Positions 16,796 through 24,453 of a stretch of 45,405 bases of DNA are shown piece after piece. Source of the stretch: Aequorivita soesokkakensis. GTDB taxonomy: Bacteria > Bacteroidota > Bacteroidia > Flavobacteriales > Flavobacteriaceae. Position 1 is the stretch's first letter. Each line of letters opens with the position of its first letter. Made by a program: the position numbers and the translations under genes. The DNA lies in the NCBI RefSeq assembly GCF_001641085.1, contig NZ_LXIE01000007.1:1-45405 (forward strand). The letters run 5' to 3'. The notes below the pieces were generated by a model. The model was not told the origin of the DNA and ran no database searches. It worked only from the letters and a program-made list of their open reading frames with translations.

Positions 16796-18145
16796 ATGGT
16801 TGCGCAAAAAAATATCATAAAAAAAGTGGAAATTGGGGTAAATACCCCTTCACTTAGTTTGGGGATGCAATTAAAGGACGGATTGGATTTATTTTTTAAG
16901 GAAGAAATCTTTCCTGCAATGGATGAATATTTCAATTCAACACAAAAAAATAGTTCAAGTATTGTTCGAATAGACACTATTTCAATTGATATTTCATTTG
17001 AAAAAAACAATTCAATTAATGAATTAAAGTCATTAATTATCAATAAGTTAAAAAAAATTATTAATAATGAAATAATTTCGGACAAAGTAGAGGGAAATTT
17101 TACGATCATTTCTCTTGAACAAAAAGAAACAGATGCTTTCTTTCATTTTTTAAAAAATGGTACGCTACCATGGTGGCTTGAAAAAAAGGAAGATTTTTTA
17201 AATCTATTTATAAAAAACTTTAAGTGGGAGAAGAAAATTACAAAAAAACTAGAGGCATTTTTTTCAAATCTGGAGATTCGAAAAAGGTTAGTTTATCAAT
17301 TTGACGATGCGCAGTTATTTCAAATAATTTATTCTTTTTTAAACATATCAAAAGAAGAAAATTTAATTGCTAAAATTCCCCCAACTTACAGACTACAATT
17401 TTGGGAGGCTATTATGCATTTTTCAGTTTTCCAAAACGAGAAAGAAGTTGGAAAAATATTTCAAAATATCTCAAATAAGGATGTATCAAAAATACAGGAA
17501 ATATCAAAAAGAGCTTTTGGATTACATCTTTCTTTTAAAAGGGAAAGTCTTGAAAAAAAGGAGTTCAAGAATACGGTTTCTTCAGAGTTTGAAAAAGAAC
17601 CAAAAGCGTTGGATTTAAATAGTGTTAAAGAAGAAAATGAAATAGTCAAAGAAGGCATTTTGGTTAAAAATGCAGGTTTAATTTTGCTGCACCCATTCTT
17701 AAAGACTTTTTTTGAAAAAATGGATTTTCTTACGGGAAAGTTCATTAAAACTGAAAAAATAGATGAGGCAATACACGCTCTTCACTATTTGGCCACCGGT
17801 AAAGAACAAGCATATGAGCACGATTTGGTTTTTGAAAAATTTCTTTGCAATGTTCCAATTCACCAACCTATAAATCGCCATTTTATATTATCAAAAGAGC
17901 AAAAAATAGCGTGTGAAGTATTATTGCAAGCGGTTTTGGAGCATTGGAGCGCTTTAAAAAGCAAATCGACGGAAATACTTCAAAATGAATTTTTGCAGAG
18001 AGAGGGAAAATTGACTATTTCCGAAGAAAAGCAAACCCTAATTGTAGCGCGAAAAACGCAGGATATATTATTGGACAAACTTCCTTGGAACATTAATTTA
18101 GTCAAAGTTCCATGGATTGAAAAAATTGTATTCGTGGAATGGTAA
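16796..18145 (+). CDS. eCIS tape-measure protein (Pvc14-like)
   Basis: 449 aa matching the contractile injection system tape-measure family. Hallmarks are an N-terminal VEIGVNTPSLSLGMQLKDGL, the motif FLKNGTLPWWL (about 116-126), and a C-terminal block: NAGLILLHPFLKTFFEKMDFL, AIHALHYLATG, then VPIHQPINRHFILSKEQK and a final LPWNINLVKVPWIEKIVFVEW-type segment (LPWNINLVKVPW). Such proteins set tube length and help load cargo. At 449 aa it is short beside Afp14/Pvc14, which predicts a short particle if length scales with the ruler. The coding sequence is visibly richer in A/T and lysine than the baseplate genes. Four bases separate its stop from the DUF4157 gene. Confidence 0.88.
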   Translation: MVAQKNIIKKVEIGVNTPSLSLGMQLKDGLDLFFKEEIFPAMDEYFNSTQKNSSSIVRIDTISIDISFEKNNSINELKSLIINKLKKIINNEIISDKVEGNFTIISLEQKETDAFFHFLKNGTLPWWLEKKEDFLNLFIKNFKWEKKITKKLEAFFSNLEIRKRLVYQFDDAQLFQIIYSFLNISKEENLIAKIPPTYRLQFWEAIMHFSVFQNEKEVGKIFQNISNKDVSKIQEISKRAFGLHLSFKRESLEKKEFKNTVSSEFEKEPKALDLNSVKEENEIVKEGILVKNAGLILLHPFLKTFFEKMDFLTGKFIKTEKIDEAIHALHYLATGKEQAYEHDLVFEKFLCNVPIHQPINRHFILSKEQKIACEVLLQAVLEHWSALKSKSTEILQNEFLQREGKLTISEEKQTLIVARKTQDILLDKLPWNINLVKVPWIEKIVFVEW

Positions 18146-18149
18146 AAAC

Positions 18150-20897
18150 ATGAGAGCATTTTCAACAAATATAGCCCAAAACGGAAAACCTAATGCAGTG
18201 CAACAAATGAGGGTCAACTCATCGTTTTTTGTTGCTCAGACAAAGTTATCTGTGGGAAAAGCCGATGATGCATACGAAAAAGAGGCAGACGCCGTTGCAG
18301 ACAAAGTTGTACAGCGAACAGAAAATAATTCTTTAAACTCTTCGGGAACATTTTTTCCTCCAGCTCCAATTCAGAAAAAAAATGAAGAGGAAAAAACAAA
18401 TGAAATTCAAACAAAATCTCTTTCTGACTCCATCACGCCATTGATCCAACTAAAAGTTGATGAAGAAGAGAAGATTCAAGAGAAATGTGAGGCATGTGAA
18501 AAAGGAAATGCAATTTCAAAAGTTTCGGAGAATGAAGAAACCAAAAATGTGCAAAGAAAATGCGAAGCTTGTGAAGATGAAGAAAAGAAAGTTCAGAAAA
18601 AATCTGTTGGAAATAAAGAGATAAAAACTAACTCAATAGAACAGAGCCTTCAAAATAGTAAGGGTGGTGGAAGTGGTTTGCCAACAACTTCCAAAATGCA
18701 AATGGAACGAGGTTTTGGGGTAGATTTTAGCAAGGTTCGGATTCACGATAATACCACTTCAGTACAAATGAATCGTGATTTAGGGGCACAGGCTTTTACC
18801 AATGGCAATGATATATATTTTAATTCTGGGAAGTTTAGCCCTTCCTCAAAATCTGGAAAGCATTTGTTAGCGCATGAGTTAACACACGTAATTCAGCAAA
18901 ATAAAGGGATACATAATAATATTCAGCGGGCTTGTGAAAATAGTCCAACCACAGTTCCATCTACTGGAATGAATGGCTGTTCTACCGAAACTTCAAGACC
19001 TTCACATCAAAATACAGAAATAAATTATTTAGTTGGCCATTGGGCAATTGATGCCTCCGGATTGGCAGCTCTTTCTGCTATTGCCGCCAAATGGCATGCA
19101 GATGCAAGAAATGATGCCATAAGAATTGATGGTTTTGGAAGTTGCGATGGAGCAGCCTCTACCAATTGGAAGCTTTCCTGTGATCGTGCAAACGCAGTGG
19201 AAAACGAACTTAAGAATCCAAGCGATGGAAGTCCCGGAATTCCATCAACGGCAACCTTTCATAAATTTGCACACGGAGAAACCGAAGAGTTTTCAAGTGT
19301 TGATGAAACCCAAAACCGAAAAAGTTTAGTTACCCTCCAACCAACGGCAACTTCGGTGCCTGCTGTAATGCCCACTACTGGGCCGAACGACTTCCAAATA
19401 AGTAAAATACCGAATTCCAGACAGGACAAAATCTTTTTTGCCACAGGAAGTTCCGTTTTGACCCCAGCAGGAATACATGAAATTGAACATTTAAAATTGA
19501 CAACGCCCACAAATGTAAGGCTTATTGGTTTCGCAAGTTTGGAAGAACCCAGCACCCTAGCTCAGGATAGGGCCAATTCCGTTTCGGCAAGACTACAGCA
19601 AAGCCCAAATGCAATAAGCGTAGTTTCAGCAATTGGAAATGCAGCGGCCACTTCAACCAGAAGTGATTTTGCCAATGCAAGAAGTGTTGAAATTGTTACA
19701 GGAACTGCAACTCCCACAACCTTGGATTGTGATGCGGAAGTGCCCGGCAGTTCACCGCCAATAAAAGTAAATCCGCCAACGCAGCCGTGTACTGCAATGG
19801 ATCCAAATACATTGACAGCTTTCAATACGGTATTGCCCATTGCAAATGCGGCAATGATTGCTGCTATTAATGCTGCAAATCCTTCACATGCAGATTTTAA
19901 TGCTAATTTAGTACAGCAATTCTTCGGAAGAAATGATACTACAGTTTTAAGTACACTTTCAAATAATTTATTAAGATTACAAGCCCACGTAACCGGGCTG
20001 CCATCCATAACCCAATGTGGGGGGCAATGTGATACTGGAGGATGTGAATCTAAGGGTGTAATAGCCTATAATAATGATGTGGATTCTTCTTCAACAATGA
20101 CATTATGCGTACCTACTTTTAAAAATCTAAATATTAATGATGCCGCACGAAACCTTATTCACGAAAGTGCGCACGGAACAACCCCGTTGGGAGGAGCTGG
20201 AGCCCCAACCGAAGGAACAAAAGATGTTGCTTACAGACATGAAAGAATGATGTTTCAGCTTTCTCCTGAAGACAGACTGCGAAACTCTGATAGTTATGCA
20301 TTATTTGCTCTTTTTGCAAAAGAGATACAAACAACTGGAAATCCAAACGCAGTACCCAGCGGAATAAGAACACCCTTCACAGAAACGATTGTGGGAATAA
20401 GCAGCACCGACGAACCGCCATTAAAACTTGCACTTGCCCAAATGGAAAAAAGACTTTCTTGGGCAACGGATCATTCAGGGCAATTATTTGGAGAAGCGCA
20501 GAAGGTTCGATCGGGTTCAAAAATTTGGGCAGATAGTTGGGCACAATCATATATGCACGAAGCTGCTTTGCGTTTCCCCGTGAACGACCCCTCAATAGCT
20601 CCCCAGCAACCTACTTTGGATGATATGGTAAAATTGGCCGCTATTATTGATAGATATAAAACAATGAAAGAAGCAGTAAAACAAGATTTAACAATAACTG
20701 CAATGCCTACCGGTGTTGTAAGTTGGCCCAATATTGCAGTAAATGCCTTCTTTGTTGGGCCAGATTTTTTTAGAGCTGAGCCAAGACAACAAATATCATT
20801 ATTGCTGCAAGCCGTTGCTGGAGCTACTCCAAATATAGAAACAGCTTTTATTCCTGCATACGTTTCGTTTGCAGAATGGATTCACGATCACGCGTAA
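18150..20897 (+). CDS. DUF4157 protein with two OmpA-like domains and M35-like peptidase: putative eCIS cargo
   Basis: The ATG at 18150, four bases after the tape-measure stop, gives 915 aa; an in-frame TTG at 18117 would overlap that gene. Domains: a DUF4157-associated leader (LSVGKADDAYEKEADAVADK, 33-52); a linker with six I/V-Q-x-K tetrapeptides and two CEAC motifs (C113/C116, C138/C141); DUF4157 (about 170-255) ending in HELTHVIQQ with HExxH at 242-246; OmpA-like domain 1 (about 290-393); OmpA-like domain 2 (about 423-517); and a C-terminal region with HESAH (671-675), GTKDVAY (689-695) and NSDSY (712-716), the layout of aspzincin (deuterolysin/M35) zinc peptidases. No signal peptide is seen. 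DUF4157 is strongly associated with eCIS loci. I infer a cargo or effector; an assembly peptidase is the alternative. Confidence 0.85.
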   Translation: MRAFSTNIAQNGKPNAVQQMRVNSSFFVAQTKLSVGKADDAYEKEADAVADKVVQRTENNSLNSSGTFFPPAPIQKKNEEEKTNEIQTKSLSDSITPLIQLKVDEEEKIQEKCEACEKGNAISKVSENEETKNVQRKCEACEDEEKKVQKKSVGNKEIKTNSIEQSLQNSKGGGSGLPTTSKMQMERGFGVDFSKVRIHDNTTSVQMNRDLGAQAFTNGNDIYFNSGKFSPSSKSGKHLLAHELTHVIQQNKGIHNNIQRACENSPTTVPSTGMNGCSTETSRPSHQNTEINYLVGHWAIDASGLAALSAIAAKWHADARNDAIRIDGFGSCDGAASTNWKLSCDRANAVENELKNPSDGSPGIPSTATFHKFAHGETEEFSSVDETQNRKSLVTLQPTATSVPAVMPTTGPNDFQISKIPNSRQDKIFFATGSSVLTPAGIHEIEHLKLTTPTNVRLIGFASLEEPSTLAQDRANSVSARLQQSPNAISVVSAIGNAAATSTRSDFANARSVEIVTGTATPTTLDCDAEVPGSSPPIKVNPPTQPCTAMDPNTLTAFNTVLPIANAAMIAAINAANPSHADFNANLVQQFFGRNDTTVLSTLSNNLLRLQAHVTGLPSITQCGGQCDTGGCESKGVIAYNNDVDSSSTMTLCVPTFKNLNINDAARNLIHESAHGTTPLGGAGAPTEGTKDVAYRHERMMFQLSPEDRLRNSDSYALFALFAKEIQTTGNPNAVPSGIRTPFTETIVGISSTDEPPLKLALAQMEKRLSWATDHSGQLFGEAQKVRSGSKIWADSWAQSYMHEAALRFPVNDPSIAPQQPTLDDMVKLAAIIDRYKTMKEAVKQDLTITAMPTGVVSWPNIAVNAFFVGPDFFRAEPRQQISLLLQAVAGATPNIETAFIPAYVSFAEWIHDHA

Positions 20898-20908
20898 AAA
20901 TATTTAAA

Positions 20909-21829
20909 ATGATAAAGAATAATTCATTCTTAAAAATTGAGAAAACAATTTCACTACCAATTGCTGTTGAAACACAGGCCATTGCAATTACGTGGAATGA
21001 AGAACTTTACATCTTGATAAATTCAGCGGCAAATAAGGAAACATTTGTTTTCAAATTGAATACTTCGTTATCTTTTGAAAAAATTGCCCGTCTCCCTCTT
21101 TTGTCAACTTCTGCTACAATTTGCAAACAGCAATTAATCGTTATAGGTGCCAATAGGGAAGGGAAACCATTAGTAATTGCAATAAATAATTCCGGTGAAA
21201 TCCAAAAGGAAAATATTTTGGAAATTACCCCCACTATTTGGCCGGTTATGGCCTGCTCCAATGAAACAATAATCGCTTGGCAAGAAAATGCAACCGAAAT
21301 AGAACGTGGATATTTCAATGTGGAAACTAACAAAATTGAAAAGCTGCCGTCCATTTCTGTTAGTAATCCGCCAGCTATAATTTTTCCTTTAAAAGAAGAG
21401 ATTGTTGCAACTCTTTCGGAAAAAAATAAAACTCATCTCATAAATTTAACCAGCGGCGAAATAACAAATTTGGATATTTCCCAACCAATGGCCATTGGTA
21501 AAACCATCAATTCAATTTTTTATGGATGGTTGGAAAAAGATACTGTATCCCTCAAATTTTTGAAAAATAGCAAAGAGGTAAACTTTCATCTTAAAAATGC
21601 ATCATTGGGAAAATTAAATGCTATTTCAGGAAAGGAAGCTACACTTTGGATTCAAAAACAAGAAACGGAAATTGGCAACGATTACCAATGGAACTCGGCC
21701 ATTATACAAGAAAACACTGCTATTTTTGAGATTGAGGGCTTTATTTATGCGGTAGGGTCATGGAACGATAAAATTATTTTAATCCAAAACTCAAGATTGA
21801 TTTTGCTAAAAAAATCAATTAACAATTAG
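20909..21829 (+). CDS. Unknown 306-aa protein, possibly beta-propeller-like
   Basis: Starts at the ATG at 20909, 11 bases after the DUF4157 gene; an upstream ATG at 20876 would overlap that gene. It has no signal peptide or membrane segment. The sequence shows repeated short beta-strand pairs at about 40-45-residue intervals (AIAITWNEELYILINS, TICKQQLIVIGAN, VMACSNETIIAWQ, and later FEIEGFIYAVGSWNDKIILI), as in irregular beta-propellers. It sits between the putative cargo and the ATPase, and its composition resembles its neighbours. It could be a cargo chaperone, a cognate immunity factor, or a structural protein. None is shown by sequence. Confidence 0.65.
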   Translation: MIKNNSFLKIEKTISLPIAVETQAIAITWNEELYILINSAANKETFVFKLNTSLSFEKIARLPLLSTSATICKQQLIVIGANREGKPLVIAINNSGEIQKENILEITPTIWPVMACSNETIIAWQENATEIERGYFNVETNKIEKLPSISVSNPPAIIFPLKEEIVATLSEKNKTHLINLTSGEITNLDISQPMAIGKTINSIFYGWLEKDTVSLKFLKNSKEVNFHLKNASLGKLNAISGKEATLWIQKQETEIGNDYQWNSAIIQENTAIFEIEGFIYAVGSWNDKIILIQNSRLILLKKSINN

Positions 21830-21901
21830 ACAATAGTCTTTGTAGCTAAAGTTATACTGCTGTATTTAATTAGCGGATGAAAATACAATTCATTTTAAAT
21901 T

Positions 21902-23230
21902 ATGAAAAAAACACAGGGAATAGAATTAAAACATATCATTTCGTTTTTAGAAGCTTTGATTTCTTGGAGAATTAAAAATACGGCGGCAAGTTTTGAAAAA
22001 GATGCACCAAAACTGGATTTAAAAAAATTGGGGAAATCAAACTTAGGTACCTTTTTAAAAGAAGAAAATCTTTCGCAAGCGGAAAGTGCAATTCTTTTAC
22101 TTACAATTATCCCTTCTTTTAATCCCTCCTTTCTACAGGAAATTGTATCGAAAGAATTCCCAAACGGTACAGATTTTATAGAATTTGGCGGTGTAAAGGG
22201 ACAAAATCACCGGGGGATTCTTCCCACTGGCGAAACCGTACAATTCATTTTGGGCGGCACTGACCTTTCAAAACGAATGCAGTGCATGGATTTTTTTTCC
22301 GAAGCACATTTATTCAACAAAAAGGATATTCTCTATCTGGAAAATGTACCTTCCGGTGAACCATTGATGAGCGGGAAACTTATTCTTTTCCCTGAAATTA
22401 TACATAAACTTACCACTGGCACTGTTCCTCCGCCAAGACTTAGCACACAATTTCCCGCAGATAAGCTTGAAACTAAACTAAGCTGGAATGACCTTGTTTT
22501 GAGTGAAAAAACGATGCTTCAGATTAAGGAATTAGAAATTTGGCTACAACACAATGAGCATTTGTTCAAAAATTGGGGAATGGAAAAACGTTTGAAACCA
22601 GGTTACAGAGTGCTTTTTCACGGACCTGCAGGAACAGGAAAAACGCTAACTGCAAGTCTTTTGGGAAAATATACTAACAAACCAGTTTATAGGATTGATC
22701 TTTCAACCGTAGTTTCAAAATATATTGGGGAAACGGAAAAAAATCTTTCAAATCTATTCAATAAAGCAGCCCATAAAGATTGGATTTTGTTTTTCGACGA
22801 AGCGGATGCCATCTTTGGAAAACGCACGAATGTTCGCGACGCACACGATAAATACGCAAACCAAGAGGTTTCCTATTTGTTGCAACGTGTGGAGTCTCAT
22901 CCCGGATTGATTATTTTGGCTTCCAATTTTAAGGATAATATTGATGAAGCATTTACAAGAAGGTTTCAGTCTATCATTGCTTTTGAAATGCCCAATGCCG
23001 CCGAAAGGATTATAATTTGGAAAACAAACCTTCCGAAAAAACTTAAGGTTGATGCTGAAATTAATTGGGACCAAATAGCAAAAAAGTATGAACTTACAGG
23101 TTCAAATATTCTGAACATTATTCACTTTTGCTGTCTAAAAATTTTAAATGAAAAAAGTGGTATTCTTACTTTAGAAATTTTGCAACAAGGTATAAAACGG
23201 GAATTTTTAAAGGAAAACAGAACGCATTAA
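21902..23230 (+). CDS. eCIS AAA+ ATPase (Pvc15-like)
   Basis: 442 aa with a roughly 200-residue N-terminal region and one AAA+ module: Walker A GPAGTGKT at 241-248, Walker B ILFFDEADAIFG at about 294-305, sensor 1 in LIILASNFKDNID, and an arginine finger segment AFTRRFQSIIAFEMPNAAER. Afp15/Pvc15 ATPases are needed for particle assembly or cargo loading and are not part of the mature particle. Sixty-odd A/T-rich bases precede it, with no clear promoter. The stop lies one base from that of a convergent gene, so it is the last gene of the cluster. Confidence 0.92.
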   Translation: MKKTQGIELKHIISFLEALISWRIKNTAASFEKDAPKLDLKKLGKSNLGTFLKEENLSQAESAILLLTIIPSFNPSFLQEIVSKEFPNGTDFIEFGGVKGQNHRGILPTGETVQFILGGTDLSKRMQCMDFFSEAHLFNKKDILYLENVPSGEPLMSGKLILFPEIIHKLTTGTVPPPRLSTQFPADKLETKLSWNDLVLSEKTMLQIKELEIWLQHNEHLFKNWGMEKRLKPGYRVLFHGPAGTGKTLTASLLGKYTNKPVYRIDLSTVVSKYIGETEKNLSNLFNKAAHKDWILFFDEADAIFGKRTNVRDAHDKYANQEVSYLLQRVESHPGLIILASNFKDNIDEAFTRRFQSIIAFEMPNAAERIIIWKTNLPKKLKVDAEINWDQIAKKYELTGSNILNIIHFCCLKILNEKSGILTLEILQQGIKREFLKENRTH

Positions 23231-23231
23231 A

Positions 23232-24356
23232 TTATTTTCCGTGCAAAATATTCAATGCATAAATTGCAAAACTGCCCAGCCAATGGCCACCTTCATAACT
23301 ATCTCCCATCAAATTTGGGTAAGAATATGCTAGGTGTTCGTTCGCTAGGTTTTCAAGGTGTTTGTATTTTGGGTATTGCTTCGCCAAACCATAAAAAACC
23401 CAAGCTCTGCTAAAGTTCAAACCATCCAAATGCACAAGTTTGCCATCTGTGCGATCGCTCACCTCCCCTACTTTCAAATGATAATTTTCATCCGAAAGTT
23501 GCGGTAAAAATGTATCCATCCAACTTATAAATTCTTCCGAAGAAAGCACGCGCCGCATAATATCTACTTCTTCTAAGCAAGGAGAAAGAAAATCATAACC
23601 ACTGGGTTCCCAAGTTATTGGGCAATTTTCGTCATTCATATAGAAATCACGAGCACGCTTTTCAATAAGTTGTTTCAGTTCCAAATCTCCGTAGGCTTCA
23701 GCATAATCATAAGCAAAGGTTAGTCCAAAAGCAGTATTGGTATGTTCTCCCACACGAATGGGGTAATTCAGTTTCGGCAAGAATTCTTTATAACGAAGTA
23801 CAATAATATCAGCCAATGGTTTAAGATTTTGTTCCAATTCCTTTGCCATCGGATCATCCCAATTGTGAAGCTCTTCGAAAAGTTTCAACAGCCAAGCCCA
23901 GCCATACGTTCTTTCAAAGGATTTATTAATTGGTTTTTCAAAAAATGCTACTTCAGTTGCAACGTTTTTGGGAGTAATTTTTTCATTTAGCAATTTTCGA
24001 ACTTCTTCGGCCCTATCTATTTTTGGGAACTGTTTTAGTAATGTAACCATAGACCAATAGCCATGAACTGCGCTGTGCCAGTCAAAACAGCCATAAAATA
24101 TAGGATGAACAGCAATCGGTTCCACCAAATCTGCTTTGCTCTCCAGTGTTTCGCCTGGTTTATAAGGGTATTCTGTGCCCACGCAATGCAATGGTAGCTC
24201 GATTAGTTTATTGGCTTCTGCTAGCGTGAAAGTTGGTTTAGGAAAAATTTCAGTTGATACTGCTGCATTTTCTTTTGCTTCAGTAATTTCGGATGTATTG
24301 TTTTTACAACCTAAAAGAAGAGTTACAATTAAAAATGTTAGAAATAATTTATTCAT
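23232..24356 (-). CDS. DUF2891 lipoprotein
   Basis: The ATG at 24356 gives a lipoprotein signal MNKLFLTFLIVTLLLGC with lipobox cysteine C17, so an upstream in-frame ATG at 24404 is rejected. The mature part matches DUF2891, with HPIFYGCFDWHSAVHGYWSM, RTYGWAWLLKLFEEL, GEHTNTAFGLTFAYDYA, and a late FSRAWVFYGLA and GGHWLGSFAIYAL. The fold is an alpha/alpha toroid like those of glycan-active enzymes, but no activity is established. It probably sits in the outer membrane facing the periplasm. It converges on the eCIS ATPase gene with one base between the stop codons and no terminator. Confidence 0.88.
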   Translation of the reverse strand: MNKLFLTFLIVTLLLGCKNNTSEITEAKENAAVSTEIFPKPTFTLAEANKLIELPLHCVGTEYPYKPGETLESKADLVEPIAVHPIFYGCFDWHSAVHGYWSMVTLLKQFPKIDRAEEVRKLLNEKITPKNVATEVAFFEKPINKSFERTYGWAWLLKLFEELHNWDDPMAKELEQNLKPLADIIVLRYKEFLPKLNYPIRVGEHTNTAFGLTFAYDYAEAYGDLELKQLIEKRARDFYMNDENCPITWEPSGYDFLSPCLEEVDIMRRVLSSEEFISWMDTFLPQLSDENYHLKVGEVSDRTDGKLVHLDGLNFSRAWVFYGLAKQYPKYKHLENLANEHLAYSYPNLMGDSYEGGHWLGSFAIYALNILHGK

Positions 24357-24392
24357 AGCAATACAAATTTCAAATAAAGATAAAGTATAAAA

Positions 24393-24432
24393 CCACGAAT
24401 GCACGAATAAAAATATATTCGTGCATTCGTGG
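24393..24432 (-). terminator. Perfect 16-17 bp stem-loop between M16 and DUF2891 genes
   Basis: CCACGAATGCACGAAT (24393-24408) is the exact reverse complement of 24417-24432; one more A-T pair gives a 17-bp stem with a 6-nt loop. On the minus strand it is followed by TTTTAT, so it could end the M16 transcript. From memory, CCACGAAT-type strings also recur between genes in many Bacteroidota, so a dispersed repeat is equally possible. Confidence 0.5.
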
Positions 24433-24453
24433 CTATTATTTGCAATCTACTTT

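Noticed and set aside
18117-18149. TTG start of the DUF4157 gene overlapping the tape-measure gene
   Set aside because: The ATG at 18150 is four bases after the preceding stop and gives the usual start of the leader.
827-23230. Prophage
   Set aside because: Sheath, tube and baseplate genes are present, but no capsid, portal, terminase, lysis or integrase genes; the tail-only set with AAA+ ATPase and DUF4255 cap fits an eCIS.
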